Shown here in pieces: positions 35,430-46,710 of a DNA stretch of 64,000 nt. Position 1 is the stretch's first letter, and every line of letters starts with the position of its first letter. This stretch comes from Diplocarpon mali (Eukaryota; Ascomycota; Leotiomycetes; Helotiales; Drepanopezizaceae): NCBI GenBank assembly GCA_024741835.1, contig JAENRP010000247.1, forward strand, positions 1 to 64,000, written 5' to 3'. A model generated the notes under the pieces. That model was given only the letters and a program-made list of their open reading frames with translations, ran no database searches and was not told the DNA's origin. Made by a program: the position numbers and the translations under genes.

Positions 35430-36392
35430 GGTTGCGGCTGGGGTATCGTGAGGGATGGTTGTACGAAGTAGCGACCGTGCCGAGGATAAGACGTACAACG
35501 ACGCAGGAGGAAGAGGTTGCGTCTTTTGGTTTCGCGTCTGCGGCAGTCAAGAGAGCTGGAGCTGGAGCTGGATCTGGATCTGGATCTGGAACAGAAAACC
35601 AGGGACCTGATCCAAACTTTTTTTTTGTAATGGCGCTAGACCGGAGCAGGGCTGGCGTGACCTGGCGTGTGGAGGAGATCATGAATCGGAGAGGAATTGT
35701 CCGAACTGAGAGCAGAAAACCCGTGGCCTTGTCTTGCTCTCGCAACCGGCGCCTTGTTCTTATTACGCGGCGAGGAATCACTCGTGATCTTGACAGCTGC
35801 AGGGACGCCGATCGATATCATCGCCGAGTTTTGGCTCTCCAAGAGCGCTCACCGTGTCGAAGTGAATGCCGAGTCTTGCTTCTTGAGCCGGAGCCGGGAG
35901 AAGATTGCAAGCAGGAGGTTATTTGGAGGAGACGCTTCTCTGATCAAATCTGCCTGTTGGACTCTGTAGGTATGAACGGCCGATCCATATTGAAAAGGCT
36001 ACAGCGATTCCATGATACCCGTCGACCTCGATCCGCCGGTTTTCTGCGGAGAAATGCCGGGCGCGAGACTCGCTTATTTTGCACCAAAAAAAAGGGCTAC
36101 CCACAGAGCGGAAAAAAAAAAAGAGTCGGTCTGAGCCAACCTGCCCAGCTGTCGGAAGCGCGTCTTTTGCCCCAAACCTCCATCTCGACATCACCACCCT
36201 CAGCAACAACTTCGGCCTCACCTCCCACCTCTCCCTCCAGCACTCGACAACCTCACCCGGATATCACGTGTGGTCTGCAGAGCTGACCTCTTGTCTTCGC
36301 CATCGCTTTGCTTCCTCCGTTGTTGTTGTTTCCCTTTCGTTGCATCGAGCTGATTGGGCTCGGTGCGGGGTCGTAAAGGGAGAGTCATTGAC
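35430..36392. other. Divergent HMT1/BRF1 intergenic region
   Basis: Holds both promoters. A GAGCTG/GATCTG hexamer-like tract (ctggagctggagctggatctggatctggatctgg, about 35557-35590) lies near the HMT1 start. Poly-A runs occur near 36089 and 36112. Long frames here (for example 35432-36286 plus) are GC-rich noise without family features. Confidence 0.55.
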
Positions 36393-36434
36393 CTCGCCCT
36401 CGCCCTCGCCCTCGCCGTCGCCCTCGCCCTCGCC
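36393..36434. repeat. CTCGCC hexanucleotide repeat abutting the BRF1 start
   Basis: Seven 6-bp units (CTCGCC, one changed to GTCGCC) end exactly at the BRF1 ATG (36435). In the BRF1 phase the tract encodes Leu-Ala repeats and the frame stays open upstream to about 36354. Confidence 0.9.
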
Positions 36435-39236
36435 ATGGCCCCTCCCAAGAAAATTGTCATACAAAAGCCGAATCCCCTCAGAAACAGAGTCCCGATCAAA
36501 GAGCAGCCCCCGACTTTGGTTCGCCAGGCTACTGCTGGAGCTGCTGCCCGCGCCAAAGCCGCCGCTCTTCCGCCGCCCAAGAAAGCATGTCCGAATAAAG
36601 AATGCGTGGCCCCGGACATTCAAGATGGCATCTGTCACGGCTGTGGATTTATCGTGGACGACTCGAACATCGTGTCCGAGGTCCAGTTCGGCGAGAATTC
36701 CAGCGGAGCAGCGGTGGTGCAGGGAAGTTTTGTCGGCGCCGACCAGGGTGCCGCCCGCACCATGGGTCCTGGATTCAAGAGATGCGGAGGGGAGAATCGA
36801 GAGTCGACGATCCGAGATGGTAAATGATTATCGTCCTGGCCTCACGTCAACTGGTGACTAACCATCCATCACAGGCAAACAGCTCATCCAGAATATGGGT
36901 GCCCAGCTCGGTATTCGCGAAACTACCGTCTCGAGCGGCGTCCAGATCTTCAAGCTTGCTGCCATGAATAACTTCATCCAAGGCCGGCGAATGGACATGG
37001 TCTGCGCGGTCTGTCTCTACAGTGCCTGCCGGAAGGAAAGCCCGTGCCGGATCATGCTGATTGATTTCGCCGACAAGGTGCAGGTCAGTCTTCCCTTCTG
37101 CCCCAAAAGTCTGCCAGGCCTCACCCACGGTTCCAGGCAAATGTTTTCAAGCTGGGCCATACATTCAAGAAGCTCCACGAAACCATCGCCATCGCCAAAG
37201 CCGGTATCCAGCCCGTTCTCCCCGAGGACTTGATCTTTCGATTCGCGCAGAAGCTCGAGTTCGGAAGCCTGATGACCAAAGTGGCCGAGGATGCCGTTCG
37301 CATGGTGCAGCGAATGAGTCTGGACTGGATGGTCATGGGCAGACGCCCGTCTGGTGTTTGCGGTGCCTGTCTCATTCTGGCGGCGCGCATGAACAATTTC
37401 CGTCGGACTATCACCGAGGTTGTCTACATCGTCAAGGTCACCACTCACACCATTCAGAAGCGGCTTGAAGAATTCAAGCAGACCCCATCGAGTGCTTTGA
37501 CTGTAGAGGAGTTCTTGCACAACGAATTCTTGGAATCGGCCCATGATCCGCCTTCGTACTACGAGAAGACCGAAGAGTTCCAGAAAACCAAGAAGCGCCG
37601 CAAGCGTCGAGGACATGATGGCGAGGACGGGGAAGGTTCCGGAAGCGACAATGGCGATACCGAAAGCCCAACACCTAATCCGAACAAACGTCAAAAGACT
37701 GTCAACCCCGAGGCTGAAAACGATGGTGCCGTGGATGCAGGAACTTCCACCGATCTTGAAGTGCTGCCCAATGCTCCAAATAGCTCGAATGATACCTCTC
37801 ATGCGCATAATTTGACGGGCAGCCAAGCATCGACCGTCGCAGGAACCTTAGCGAGCTCCCAGGCCACTTCGAGCTCACAGGCTACGACCATCCCCGAGAA
37901 GCCTGCTGAACTTCGTCGCGATGCTGATGGGTTTTTCATACCACCGCAACCAGTTCAGTCACACGACATTCCAATCGACCCCCAACTCATCGACGCCCAG
38001 ATTGCAGACCAGACTGAAACTAGTCTGGAGCTCCTGAATCGGACCTACAACGAAGATCAGACCGCCGAAGGAGACGATGCTGTCCTTCTGCCGGCGACTG
38101 CAGGTGGTACCATCCAACCCGGGCTTCGAAAGGGTGCGAAACCTATCTTCATCCCAGAAGCTTGGTCCGCTATTGAGCGGGAGATGGAAGATCAAATCAA
38201 CGAAATGATTTCGGATCCCCGGACCGAGGAAAGGATCGACGAAATGATATCTGACCCCAACACCCCCCTTCATCGAGCCTCGTACGCCGAAGCCGCAGAA
38301 CGTGCCGCCGGTCACATGCGTGCTGCTGAAGCATCTAGAACTTCGGTAGAAGTCTGCATGGACGAACAGATTGGAGAAGATGAGTTTGCGGACGACCCAG
38401 AGGTACAAAATTGCCTACTCTCCGAAGCAGATGCCGCCAGGAAGGAAAAAGTCTGGGCCAACGAGAACAAGGCTTGGCTGCGCAATCAACAGATCAAGGA
38501 GTGGAATAAGAAGAACGCCGAGAAGGGCCCACCAAAGGCCAAACGTAATCGTAAGCCAAAGCCAAGAATTGGAGAAGGTCAGACGAGTGCGGCTAGCAGT
38601 CCAGGAGAAGCAGCCATCGCAGCTCTCAAGCAGCGTGCGTTCTCGAAAAAAATCAACTACGATGCTATCAACTCCATGTTTGCCAGCCTGGACAAGCTCA
38701 AGGACAAGGACGCTCTGGGAAGTGCTGCTACGAGTCGGATCACCTCGCGAGACGGGAGCGAGGTCTCTGATAACGAGTCCATCGCCTCGTCCGTAGCTGC
38801 TGCCGCTGCGCAAGGCAGTGATGCTGGCTCTATCAGAGACACTGAAGAAGATATCCCCTTGTTTGGTACCTTTCCGCCACCTCAGCGGAAGAGATACCCG
38901 ACGAAGAGACAAAAAGAAAAGGCCAAGGCTGCCGAGGCTGCCGAAGCCGCCGAAGCTGCCGAGGAGGACGAGGAGGATGGAGACGATGATGATTACATCA
39001 AGCCCACTGAAGAAGCAGAAGCCGCTGAAGACTGGAAGTCCTCTCTTAAGAAGAACCAGGCCGCTGGTGGTGAGGCAGAAGAGGAAGAGGAGTACGTAGA
39101 TAACGAGGACTACGACGACATGGGTGGTATTGAAGCAGGCGGATTCGCAGATGATGACGATGCTGTCTTTGGCGATAACACCCTCTACGGAGACGACGAC
39201 GATGCTTGGGGTGGAGGAGAGGATTATGACGAATAG
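36435..39236 (+). CDS. BRF1: BRF1, TFIIIB subunit of RNA polymerase III initiation
   Basis: Exons 36435-36819, 36875-37083 and 37137-39236 give 897 aa. BRF1 with TBP and BDP1 forms TFIIIB, which places Pol III on tRNA and 5S genes. The basic N-terminal extension (1-50) is followed by a zinc ribbon with Cys at about 52, 57, 67 and 70 (CPNKECVAPDIQDGICHGCG). Two TFIIB-type cyclin repeats follow: IQNMGAQLGIRETTVSSGVQ..RRMDMVCAVCLYSACR, and FRFAQKLEFGSL..RRPSGVCGACLILAARMNNF. The C-terminal half is disordered but holds the conserved BRF1 TBP-binding block: EKVWANENKAWLRNQQIKEW, then AFSKKINYDAINSMF. The tail is highly acidic (DDYDDM..DDDDAWGGGEDYDE). There is a local duplication, INEMISDPRTEER/IDEMISDPNTP. 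The start is the ATG directly after the CTCGCC repeat. Confidence 0.94.
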
Positions 39237-42200
39237 CCATCAAGTAGGTGATGGAAGATATAATTTGTGCAAAGATGGTTGCATATATGGGCTCTGCATA
39301 AATTTGGCGTTTGGGTGGCGAAGATACCCGGATCTGTAACATCAACCACACTACATCTTGTCTTTGACGGGTGTGATCAGGGTTCGGCACTTGGGCTGCG
39401 ATTCGCTGCCGGCTGCTCTCTCTTTATTCTTACCAGCTCTGTGTTGTAGAAGTGAAAGCAAACCATGAAAATTTTTGGCTTGATTATGTTCAACTTTGAA
39501 AAAGCCTGACTTTGGTAGTAAGCGCAACCCTGGAGTAAAGATTGTCCAGGCTTATTTCATGTTTATATAGTTGATCCACTTAGTTGTTAAGACACTGCTC
39601 ATGAACCAGGGAAAGAAAACTTCCCAAAAGGATGGAGAAGTTCCAAAGGTGGACGTATTATTAAAAGTTTTAGAGTTGTTCACTTGGAGACAGGACTAAC
39701 ACTGCAGCTCCCTTGACATATATCCTGCTACTCTAACAACCACTGAAGAGGACTTCAGAGTGAATGTGACATTGTGCTTCAAAGGCGTGATAGCAGACGT
39801 TCACTTGATAATAATAAATCATACCCTTTATATTCTTGAAATCATTGTGTGCTTTTGCGTTGATAAAGAAAGCACTTTAGCATATGGGGTACATGTATTC
39901 TGTCTTGAATATGAGAATAAATTTCAGAAAACGCTTTGGTACCAGATGCATGCAGTTCTAGTGCCTTTGTAATCCGCTCGGGGAGGCGGGGGCGGTTCTT
40001 CTGAGATTGTTGGGACTGTTAGATTCATAATCAGTAATTTGAAATTTCAAGAGCTTTCGCAAGCCCCATTTCTTTCTCGCTTCTAGTCTTTTTGGATCGT
40101 CGTAAATCTGACCTGGAATATGAAGCACTCGCACTTTGTGTTTGAGTTCTCTCTCTCTCTCGTGTTGTGATTATCACCAATTCAATCAATACAACCAAGA
40201 CCTTTTCGTCTAGACACCTTGTGAAACCAACAAGCTACAATTATTATTGTAAGGAATAGTTTGAAGTAGGCATGTGCGTTAGCTTCAAGAGTACCAGCCC
40301 GCCTTTGTTTGAATCGAAAGGAAGAAGGCATTACATAGTCCGGCCCTGAATATGAATATTCTCTAGAACTTTGGTACGACGTGATGTATAACTACATGTA
40401 ATTCTTTGAGAAAAAATGATCCTTAGCGTTTATTTGGTAGTCTTAAATAAGGGTTTCTGGTACTTGCGAAATTAAGTAAATATTTGGCAGCGGTATAAAA
40501 GTTAATAGCATAAGGAAAGGGACATTTTCGCAACACAAGTAATGAAATAGACGCCCAGGCTGGAACCGTGTCTAACGGGGATAGAGTGATTTGGAGAAAA
40601 GGGCAACTTTAAAACACGAAGGTCATCCTGCATCACTTGTAAGGCTCCGCATCGTTATGAAGTCCCACTCCATGCCGTACTCGGTGCTTAAACTGGATCA
40701 AAGGCAGGCCTTTACATAGCTCTACTCCAGCATTAGATTCCGCATTCGCAGTTGGTGCACAGATTCTTTGCCTATGTAAAGGCGGGTACGGGCTGTGCTG
40801 GTTCTTGTGTGGTGATTTAAGCCTGGTGACCTGATCGAAAATTTACCTTGAAGCTTTTTTATTGCTCCGCAGGTTTCGACACCAGTCTACCAAGATATAC
40901 TAATGACACGAAAATCCAAAGCTGGCCCTTAATCCGAGCTGCCATTGCTCTGCATGCACTGGCACATGCTCCGTTTCGTGAGAAAATGTTCAAAACTCTA
41001 TCACCGATCGCATTGAGCCCGTCTTCAGGAGCAGTCGGGTTCGAAACTACTGACTACCTAGGTCAAATCTGCTGCGGAGCCAAGCCCTTGGATACCCTCC
41101 GTTCAGCAATTGCCGGCGAGTCACATTTCCTCCTTCATATTCCGGGATCATGTTAAATATCAGAAATGGAAGATGAATGTAAGTCCAGGCTCATTGCTAA
41201 AGTAGCCTGTCGAGACAGTGACTTACGCTATCTCGGGTTACTCAACAACGCTGCCCTCCGTTCATCCATCGTTCTTATGAAGCTTCCCTATCCTCGCGAA
41301 CATTTAAAAGAGAAAGCCAGACTTCACAATATGCAAAAGAACATCATGCGGGACTCGTATTTGTTCTTTCGGGAGCTAGAAGAAGAGTTGGGGCTAGCAC
41401 CTTGGAGAAGATGACTGCTATGGTAATTTCAGCGATCTTTCATCTTATCGGGAGATCGAAAACTTGATTCTCGTCACAGTAAGCAAAGCTGGAATGTCTG
41501 AAATCAGGCGAGAAGATTGTATTTCTCGAGGCTCAATTCCCGCTCCTCGCCGATATCGATGCTGTAAGTGAGCAGAGACGGAACTGGGCTATCAATTTAC
41601 ATGAGCTCGGGGGGCTTGCTATCAAATGGAGTATCTAATCCGCGCTATCCTTAGATCAGTGGTCCGGTCGTGTTCATCGCAACAAAGGAAGAGAGGCTCG
41701 CTAATTACTCTGCAGTTCACACTCCTCCAGACTTCGACTTTTGTCTGATCTTCTCTCACTACTTCGCCAAGCACTTCATTCGGGGATTCTTCGCGTTCTA
41801 GATGCAGGCATGGCAACAGGACAGCATTACTTATGACCAATCTTGCTCTGGAACAGGACAGATGATTAAATGGGGTTATTTTTCGCATCACTTCTATAAT
41901 CTTGGATACCAACCACCTCGCGGCGAATGATTCAAGATCGTGTTACTGCATGTTAGGATAAGTCTTTATCCACTCATTACTTCACAGCGGCATATTCCAC
42001 AAAAAAACTAGAACTAGTTTCGCACGGCTTTATCAGGAGAGCGATAGTGCTCGGTTACGAAATAAATAACAGTGACAGTACATTATCCAGAAGAAGGTCT
42101 GGAGTGTAGGAGATGGATGAGATAAAACGAACGTTCGAAATACAAAACAATATATATGTAACGATGTTTCCATGAATTTTAGGTACAAAGAGACCTCTAG

Positions 42201-42876
42201 CTGAGGCATGATATGATTCTCAGACGAAGCCGCAAGTAGATATCGTCCGCGTTTGAAGAGGAGCGAGCTTCCGCCTGGCATGCTCCCGCAAGCAAGCCTC
42301 CCTGTTCTTGGTGAACCTAATTCGTGATAGGAAAAAGGCCCATTCAAAGCTCATTGACTAACCCAATCTGGTAACCATCAACGAGTATACCAGCAGATTC
42401 TCTGTGAATCTCCAACATCTTCAACAACACGTTTGATGGCGCCGATGCAGGCAGTCGGTGTCAAGCTGGCACCCAGAAGACCCACGACCGTACACGGCAA
42501 TGCAAACGCGAACCGAGACTACAAGACCTCGCCGCACGCCAGTATATGCAACGATAATCAGATGGTTATCTTGCCTAGCGTGTACCTCCGGGATCACAGC
42601 CCTCTGTTTAATCGGGAAATGTAGATGTAAAGACAGCAAGGGCCAGCATCGGCTTGAATAAAATAAGTAGCAAAGGATATCGAATGCAGACTATGAAACC
42701 AGTCTATATGGTAGGTTCTTTAGTTAATCGAAATATATGAGATACACTCAGATCAACGGGGACGTCTTTGAAGCATGAAAAGTGGTGGAATCGCCACTCA
42801 GGGGCTCGCTAAAACTAAGCGAGAAAACACGCAAACACTACAAACTACTCGGATTTGCTTATTTGTCTTGAGATAG
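39237..42876. other. Long gene-poor interval
   Basis: No gene with confidence. Two consecutive plus-strand frames (40848-41156 and 41166-41414) look somewhat protein-like; the second reads MEDECKSRLIAKVACRDSDL..LLNNAALRSSIVLMKLPYPR..FFRELEEELGLAPW. No family is recognised and no splice chain was found, so they may be gene relics. The rest is AT-leaning unique sequence. Confidence 0.45.
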
Positions 42877-43041
42877 GTGTCGAGCTGTAAAACTCGGGAG
42901 TTCTCCTGGTGGTGAGCGGAAGCTTGTAAATTCGAATCTAACTATATAACTGAGCTCTCTAAATAGGCTTGCTCCATGGCCACTTCAGGGGCTGATTACA
43001 TAACCAGGTCCTTAGAGCCTCAGTCTCCTTACTGCGCAACA
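42877..43041 (-). repeat. LTR-like repeat, family A copy 2
   Basis: Minus-strand copy beginning TGTTGCGCAGTAAGGAGACT, then ctctaaggacctggttatgt, cagcccctgaagtggccatg, gagctcagttatatag, and gcttccgctcaccaccagga. It diverges from the other copies at scattered positions. It lies about 220 bp from the GTP cyclohydrolase relic. Confidence 0.65.
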
Positions 43042-43261
43042 ATAGGCAAATCACAGATCTTGTGCCTCTGAGATATCTTGTTTTATTCTTAGTAGCTAGA
43101 TGACTAGGTCTATAAGAACCAGTAATGTTGCTCACAGTTATGAGAAAGCTCCACATCTAAAGTGGATGAGTTCTTGGATCTGATAATGACACTTAAGAAT
43201 TAAAGAACTCCGAAGACGAAAAAGAAACTTGAACCGGTCCAATATCGAAGAGCTTCAAGAT

Positions 43262-44085
43262 GAGCACGGTAGTAGGAGGAAGCGACTCCGCCCAAGAAAA
43301 TGTCATGACCCATGGGGAGATGGAGGCGGATAGAGACAATAACAACGGGCTTTGCCGAGTAACAGTGGCTACTTAACGCCTACAGGGCTCCTTCGTCCAA
43401 GACCTAGCAATCGACCTTGACGGCGTGAGCTGGCCGAGTATGTTTATCTGCAATTGCGAGGTTACCCTTTTTCTGACATGCATCAGGTCAAGGTGGATTC
43501 AGTGGAAAGAAGGCCACTGATAACATTGACGACAAACTCCTCGCCAAGCTCTCGGGCGCTGTATGAACCATAGTAGAATATACAGGCGAGGACCCTGATT
43601 GAGAAGAGACGCTCAATATACCCGAGTGCTGCGCGAAGTCAGTGCTCTTCTTCATAAAAGGCTACAAAGAGAGCTTGGGTGGTATTCTAAACGGGGCTGT
43701 CTATCAAGAAGACCATGACGATACGGTGATCGCAGGAGATATCGAATACTCGAGTACCGCCTCGTGCCATTCTGCGGGAAGGTATGGGTGCCTGTTCGAC
43801 TGAGAGTCATTCGCAAGCTAACATCGCCAGTTGTTTACCGGCTACATACCAAACGGCAAAGTAGTTGGCCTTTCCAAAATCGCCAAGATACTTGAGGCCT
43901 TCTTGCGACGATTGCAAGTCCGGAGATTACTTACGAAGAAATTCTCCATGGCAACCTCGGAACTTTTCCGACCCTTAGGTGTCGGTGTTGTGGTTGTTGC
44001 ATGTTTATGCGTGAGGTGGAGAAGGCCGGACCAAGCACGGCGACCACATATACGCTCGGCAGCTTGGGCTCAGATATTATACTAA
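43262..44085 (+). pseudogene. GTP cyclohydrolase I pseudogene
   Basis: A decayed copy of the first enzyme of pterin/folate synthesis. It begins with a plausible exon (MSTVVGGSDSAQENVMTHGE), then after a GT-AG intron reads GSFVQDLAIDLDGVSWP. Next comes DDKLLAKLSGAV-stop-TIVEYTGEDPD-stop-EETLN, then KSVLFFIKGYKESLGGILNG and AVYQEDHDDTVIAGDIEYS. These align with the GCH1 core (ALLFFTKGYEE.., NGAVFxEDHDExVIVKDI). Two TGA stops (43564, 43600) probably come from CGA Arg codons. The zinc motif CEHHLVPF is destroyed by a small indel: only EYRLVPFCGK remains, in another phase. The 3' part reads FTGYIPNGKVVGLSKIAKIL, RRLQVRRLLTKKFSMATSEL, then frameshifts before the C-terminus. A working copy is presumably elsewhere in the genome. 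Confidence 0.82.
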
Positions 44086-44811
44086 GGGGGGAGTCCTTGA
44101 GTCTCATCAGCAGAAAATGACTTGGTGTCTGCATTTCCAAGTCACGAGCTACGTCAGCGGATGTTTGACAGAAGTCATAAACCTCAGGATAAACCCTCAA
44201 AATGACTGGTATAAGATAACTATTTTAGGCTTGCTCGGAGGGGATAGATCAGCTTTTACGATTCCCAAGTTTTAATCCCTAATCTCCAGAAAAGAGACAC
44301 CGTAAGCGGATACTGGGTGCCAGGTGACAGTAGATCAGCTACTATGTCGCGAGACCTCGTAGCTTGAGATATTTGGCCCTTAATGATATGATGTACAATC
44401 TCGTCAAATTCTGTAGATGCTTATTTCAGGATCACGTAATAGTAGCGATTTGCCTCTGCTCTGATGATCAGCTGCGGCTGGCTACATATGTTTGTTCCAA
44501 AGCAAGTCGATTGCGGCTTCCACCTACTCAATGCTTGGTTTGTGCTTCGCTTGTTGAATAGTCTGTGACTAAATTCGAACAATGTTTCGCTCCTTTGACT
44601 GGCGTATAGTAAAGCCTCTTTCATGGCTTACAGCAATTTGTGGAGAGAAAGAGTACTGCTTTGAATAAATGCAGTCGTAACCCCAAGCGAACAGTCTTCT
44701 GATTTATGACAACGGTAGTATCCATCTTGGTGTACGCCTGTGGTCCTTGAGCTATCTGCCCTGATAACCATTGCAAGGACTGGTCCAAATCGCAAAAGTT
44801 CCGCGATCAAA
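44086..44811. other. Intergenic upstream of the fusion gene
   Basis: Promoter region of the fusion gene. No trace of the missing FAD-binding domain was found here. No other feature recognised. Confidence 0.5.
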
Positions 44812-46710
44812 ATGGCCAGCATTAGCTCCTTGAAGCAAGCTCTTAGGCAGGAGCCTGAGAAAATTATATCGTCACCGGAACAGCCACTGCTGGACCGCGA
44901 ATACAAAGCTGGCTTTGAAGTAATGGTACAGGGCTTTGAATCGACGACGTATCAACATTCCATCATTCCTTATTTATCCCATTTGTTTGGTCCAGGACTA
45001 GGAGATAGCTTCAAAACGGTCAATAGCATGGGCCTGTTCGATGCTGAGATGTATCTTGGCGGGCACGGCTGTGGCAAAACCTCCTCGTTCAAGCGATGCT
45101 TGTTCTTGAAAGATATCGGAGCAAAGAAAATCGCCGAAGTTTTACTGTGGGCTATTCAGACACGACCTTTGTCTCTTTTCTATCTCCGCCTACTTCAAGG
45201 AGGCGGAGCAGTCCCAGATGTGGAGACTGAAGCCACCGCTTTCGGACGTCGAGACTGGGACTTCTCCTGTGTGATCACAGGTACATGGTCCAAGGAACAA
45301 GATGAAAGCAGAACCGCTCACGATTCTGTGCAGTGGGTGTACAAAGTCGTCGAGACATTGTCACCCTTGAGCAGTGGAGTTTATAGCGCTGATCTTGGAC
45401 CAGACCCTAGAGACCTGAAGCTGGCGACTAAGTCATTTGGATCCAACCTATCGCGTCTTGCCCATCTCAATCGTCGCTTCAACCCATATAACATGTTGGC
45501 CTGCACTTGCTCTCTCCCAAAAGTGCTGATAACACGGAAAATCATCTTTCTCGTCACTGGATACCACGGGGCTGGGAAAGATTACTGTGCAAACATATGG
45601 TGTCAGGTATTCTCGAGCCTCAAGAGGAGACTCACGGTACGGGTCGTCAGCATTAGCGATTCAACAAAGAGGGAGTACGCCACGGCCACAGGAGCCGACC
45701 TCAATCGTCTACTGTCAGACCGTGCTTACAAGGAGCTGCATCGAACCGCATTATCAGAACACTATAGATATCAGAAGCGCCAACGACCTCAACTGCCGGA
45801 AGAGCACTTTCTGAGTGTGGTCCACGGCGCCATCGATGCCGACGTGTTGTTCGTGACTGGTGTGAGAGACAAGACGCCAGTTGCAGCGTTCTCGCATCTG
45901 GTACCAGCCAGCCAGCTGCTTGAGATACGTGTAGAGGCGAGTGTACAGACCCGCCAGAGTCGACGAGGCCACGGCGACATGGCCATGGACGGCGAGTATA
46001 TCTGCAAGAAACAGGACGATTTGAAGCCCTCGGATGACTGCCCTAGTTTGGTTTTCAATAATGACCAAAGCGAGAAAGGTGCAGTCGAGAAGTTTGCGAG
46101 ACTCCGTTTGCTTCCATTTGTCCACGAGGACCTGCGGCGACTGTCCAGTATAGTAGATCGGGTATCCGACTTCCCACGACAGGGAATCGAATTTCGACAC
46201 TTACTTGGAATCTCTCAGCAAGCAGGCGGCCTGGGGCTATGTTCAACTCTACTTCAAACCCATTTCGTCGGGGATTGGACTGAAGTGAGTGTGATTGTAT
46301 GTTGCGAGGCCGGTGGCTTTGTCTTTGCCTCTTCTCTTGCCTCAAGGGTCGATGTGCCCTTGGCACTTATACGCAAAGCTGGACGCCTTCACCAAGCTAC
46401 GACTTCTGTTGTCAAGCTCTCATCATATATCTCCGGACTGGGATTGGGTGAGGCCGAAAAAGAGCCCATTGAGATAGAGAAGGACGTGATCCTAAAGGAC
46501 AGGGCAGTGGTGGTAGTAGACGGTGTCCTTTCCACGGGGAAGAGCCTGTGCGCGGTCTTAGACCTACTTGTCCAAGCTGGCGTCAGCAGCAATAGAGTGA
46601 GCGTTATGGTTGTAGCTGAGCTTCCTGTTTACCGTGGCCGGGAGATGTTGCGTATACGGGGCTTTGGCAGTGTCCGCATTCAAAGCCTTCTGGTACTTGA
46701 CGGCACGTGA
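44812..46710 (+). CDS. Fusion: berberine-bridge C-terminal part + phosphomevalonate kinase-like + adenine phosphoribosyltransferase-like
   Basis: Intronless, 632 aa from the first ATG (a GTG 72 bp upstream only extends the frame). Residues about 75-236 match the substrate/C-terminal half of FAD-linked berberine-bridge-type oxidases (YLRLLQGGGAVPDVETEATA, RRDWDFSCVITGTWS, VYSADLGPDPRDL, RRFNPYNML). The N-terminal FAD-binding half of that family is absent. Residues about 242-432 carry a P-loop (GYHGAGKD, 250-257) and resemble animal-type phosphomevalonate kinase (STKREYATATGADLNRLLSD, AYKELHR, DVLFVTGVRDK). Residues about 440-625 match adenine phosphoribosyltransferase (FPRQGIEFRHLL, CCEAGGFVFASSLA, LALIRKAGRLH) and have the PRPP loop VVVVDGVLSTGKSL (566-579, with DG for the usual DD). 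Roles of the combined protein are unknown. The long clean frame argues for a functional gene rather than a relic. The pterin-pathway pseudogene lies just upstream. Confidence 0.82.
   Translation: MASISSLKQALRQEPEKIISSPEQPLLDREYKAGFEVMVQGFESTTYQHSIIPYLSHLFGPGLGDSFKTVNSMGLFDAEMYLGGHGCGKTSSFKRCLFLKDIGAKKIAEVLLWAIQTRPLSLFYLRLLQGGGAVPDVETEATAFGRRDWDFSCVITGTWSKEQDESRTAHDSVQWVYKVVETLSPLSSGVYSADLGPDPRDLKLATKSFGSNLSRLAHLNRRFNPYNMLACTCSLPKVLITRKIIFLVTGYHGAGKDYCANIWCQVFSSLKRRLTVRVVSISDSTKREYATATGADLNRLLSDRAYKELHRTALSEHYRYQKRQRPQLPEEHFLSVVHGAIDADVLFVTGVRDKTPVAAFSHLVPASQLLEIRVEASVQTRQSRRGHGDMAMDGEYICKKQDDLKPSDDCPSLVFNNDQSEKGAVEKFARLRLLPFVHEDLRRLSSIVDRVSDFPRQGIEFRHLLGISQQAGGLGLCSTLLQTHFVGDWTEVSVIVCCEAGGFVFASSLASRVDVPLALIRKAGRLHQATTSVVKLSSYISGLGLGEAEKEPIEIEKDVILKDRAVVVVDGVLSTGKSLCAVLDLLVQAGVSSNRVSVMVVAELPVYRGREMLRIRGFGSVRIQSLLVLDGT

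Noticed and set aside
35432..36286. 284-codon plus-strand frame upstream of BRF1
   Set aside because: Starts inside the HMT1 leader, Arg/Ser-rich GC noise with no domain or splice continuation; the interval is the divergent promoter.
44740..44811. GTG-initiated upstream extension of the fusion gene
   Set aside because: No ATG and no similarity to the missing FAD domain; the ATG at 44812 is the simpler start.
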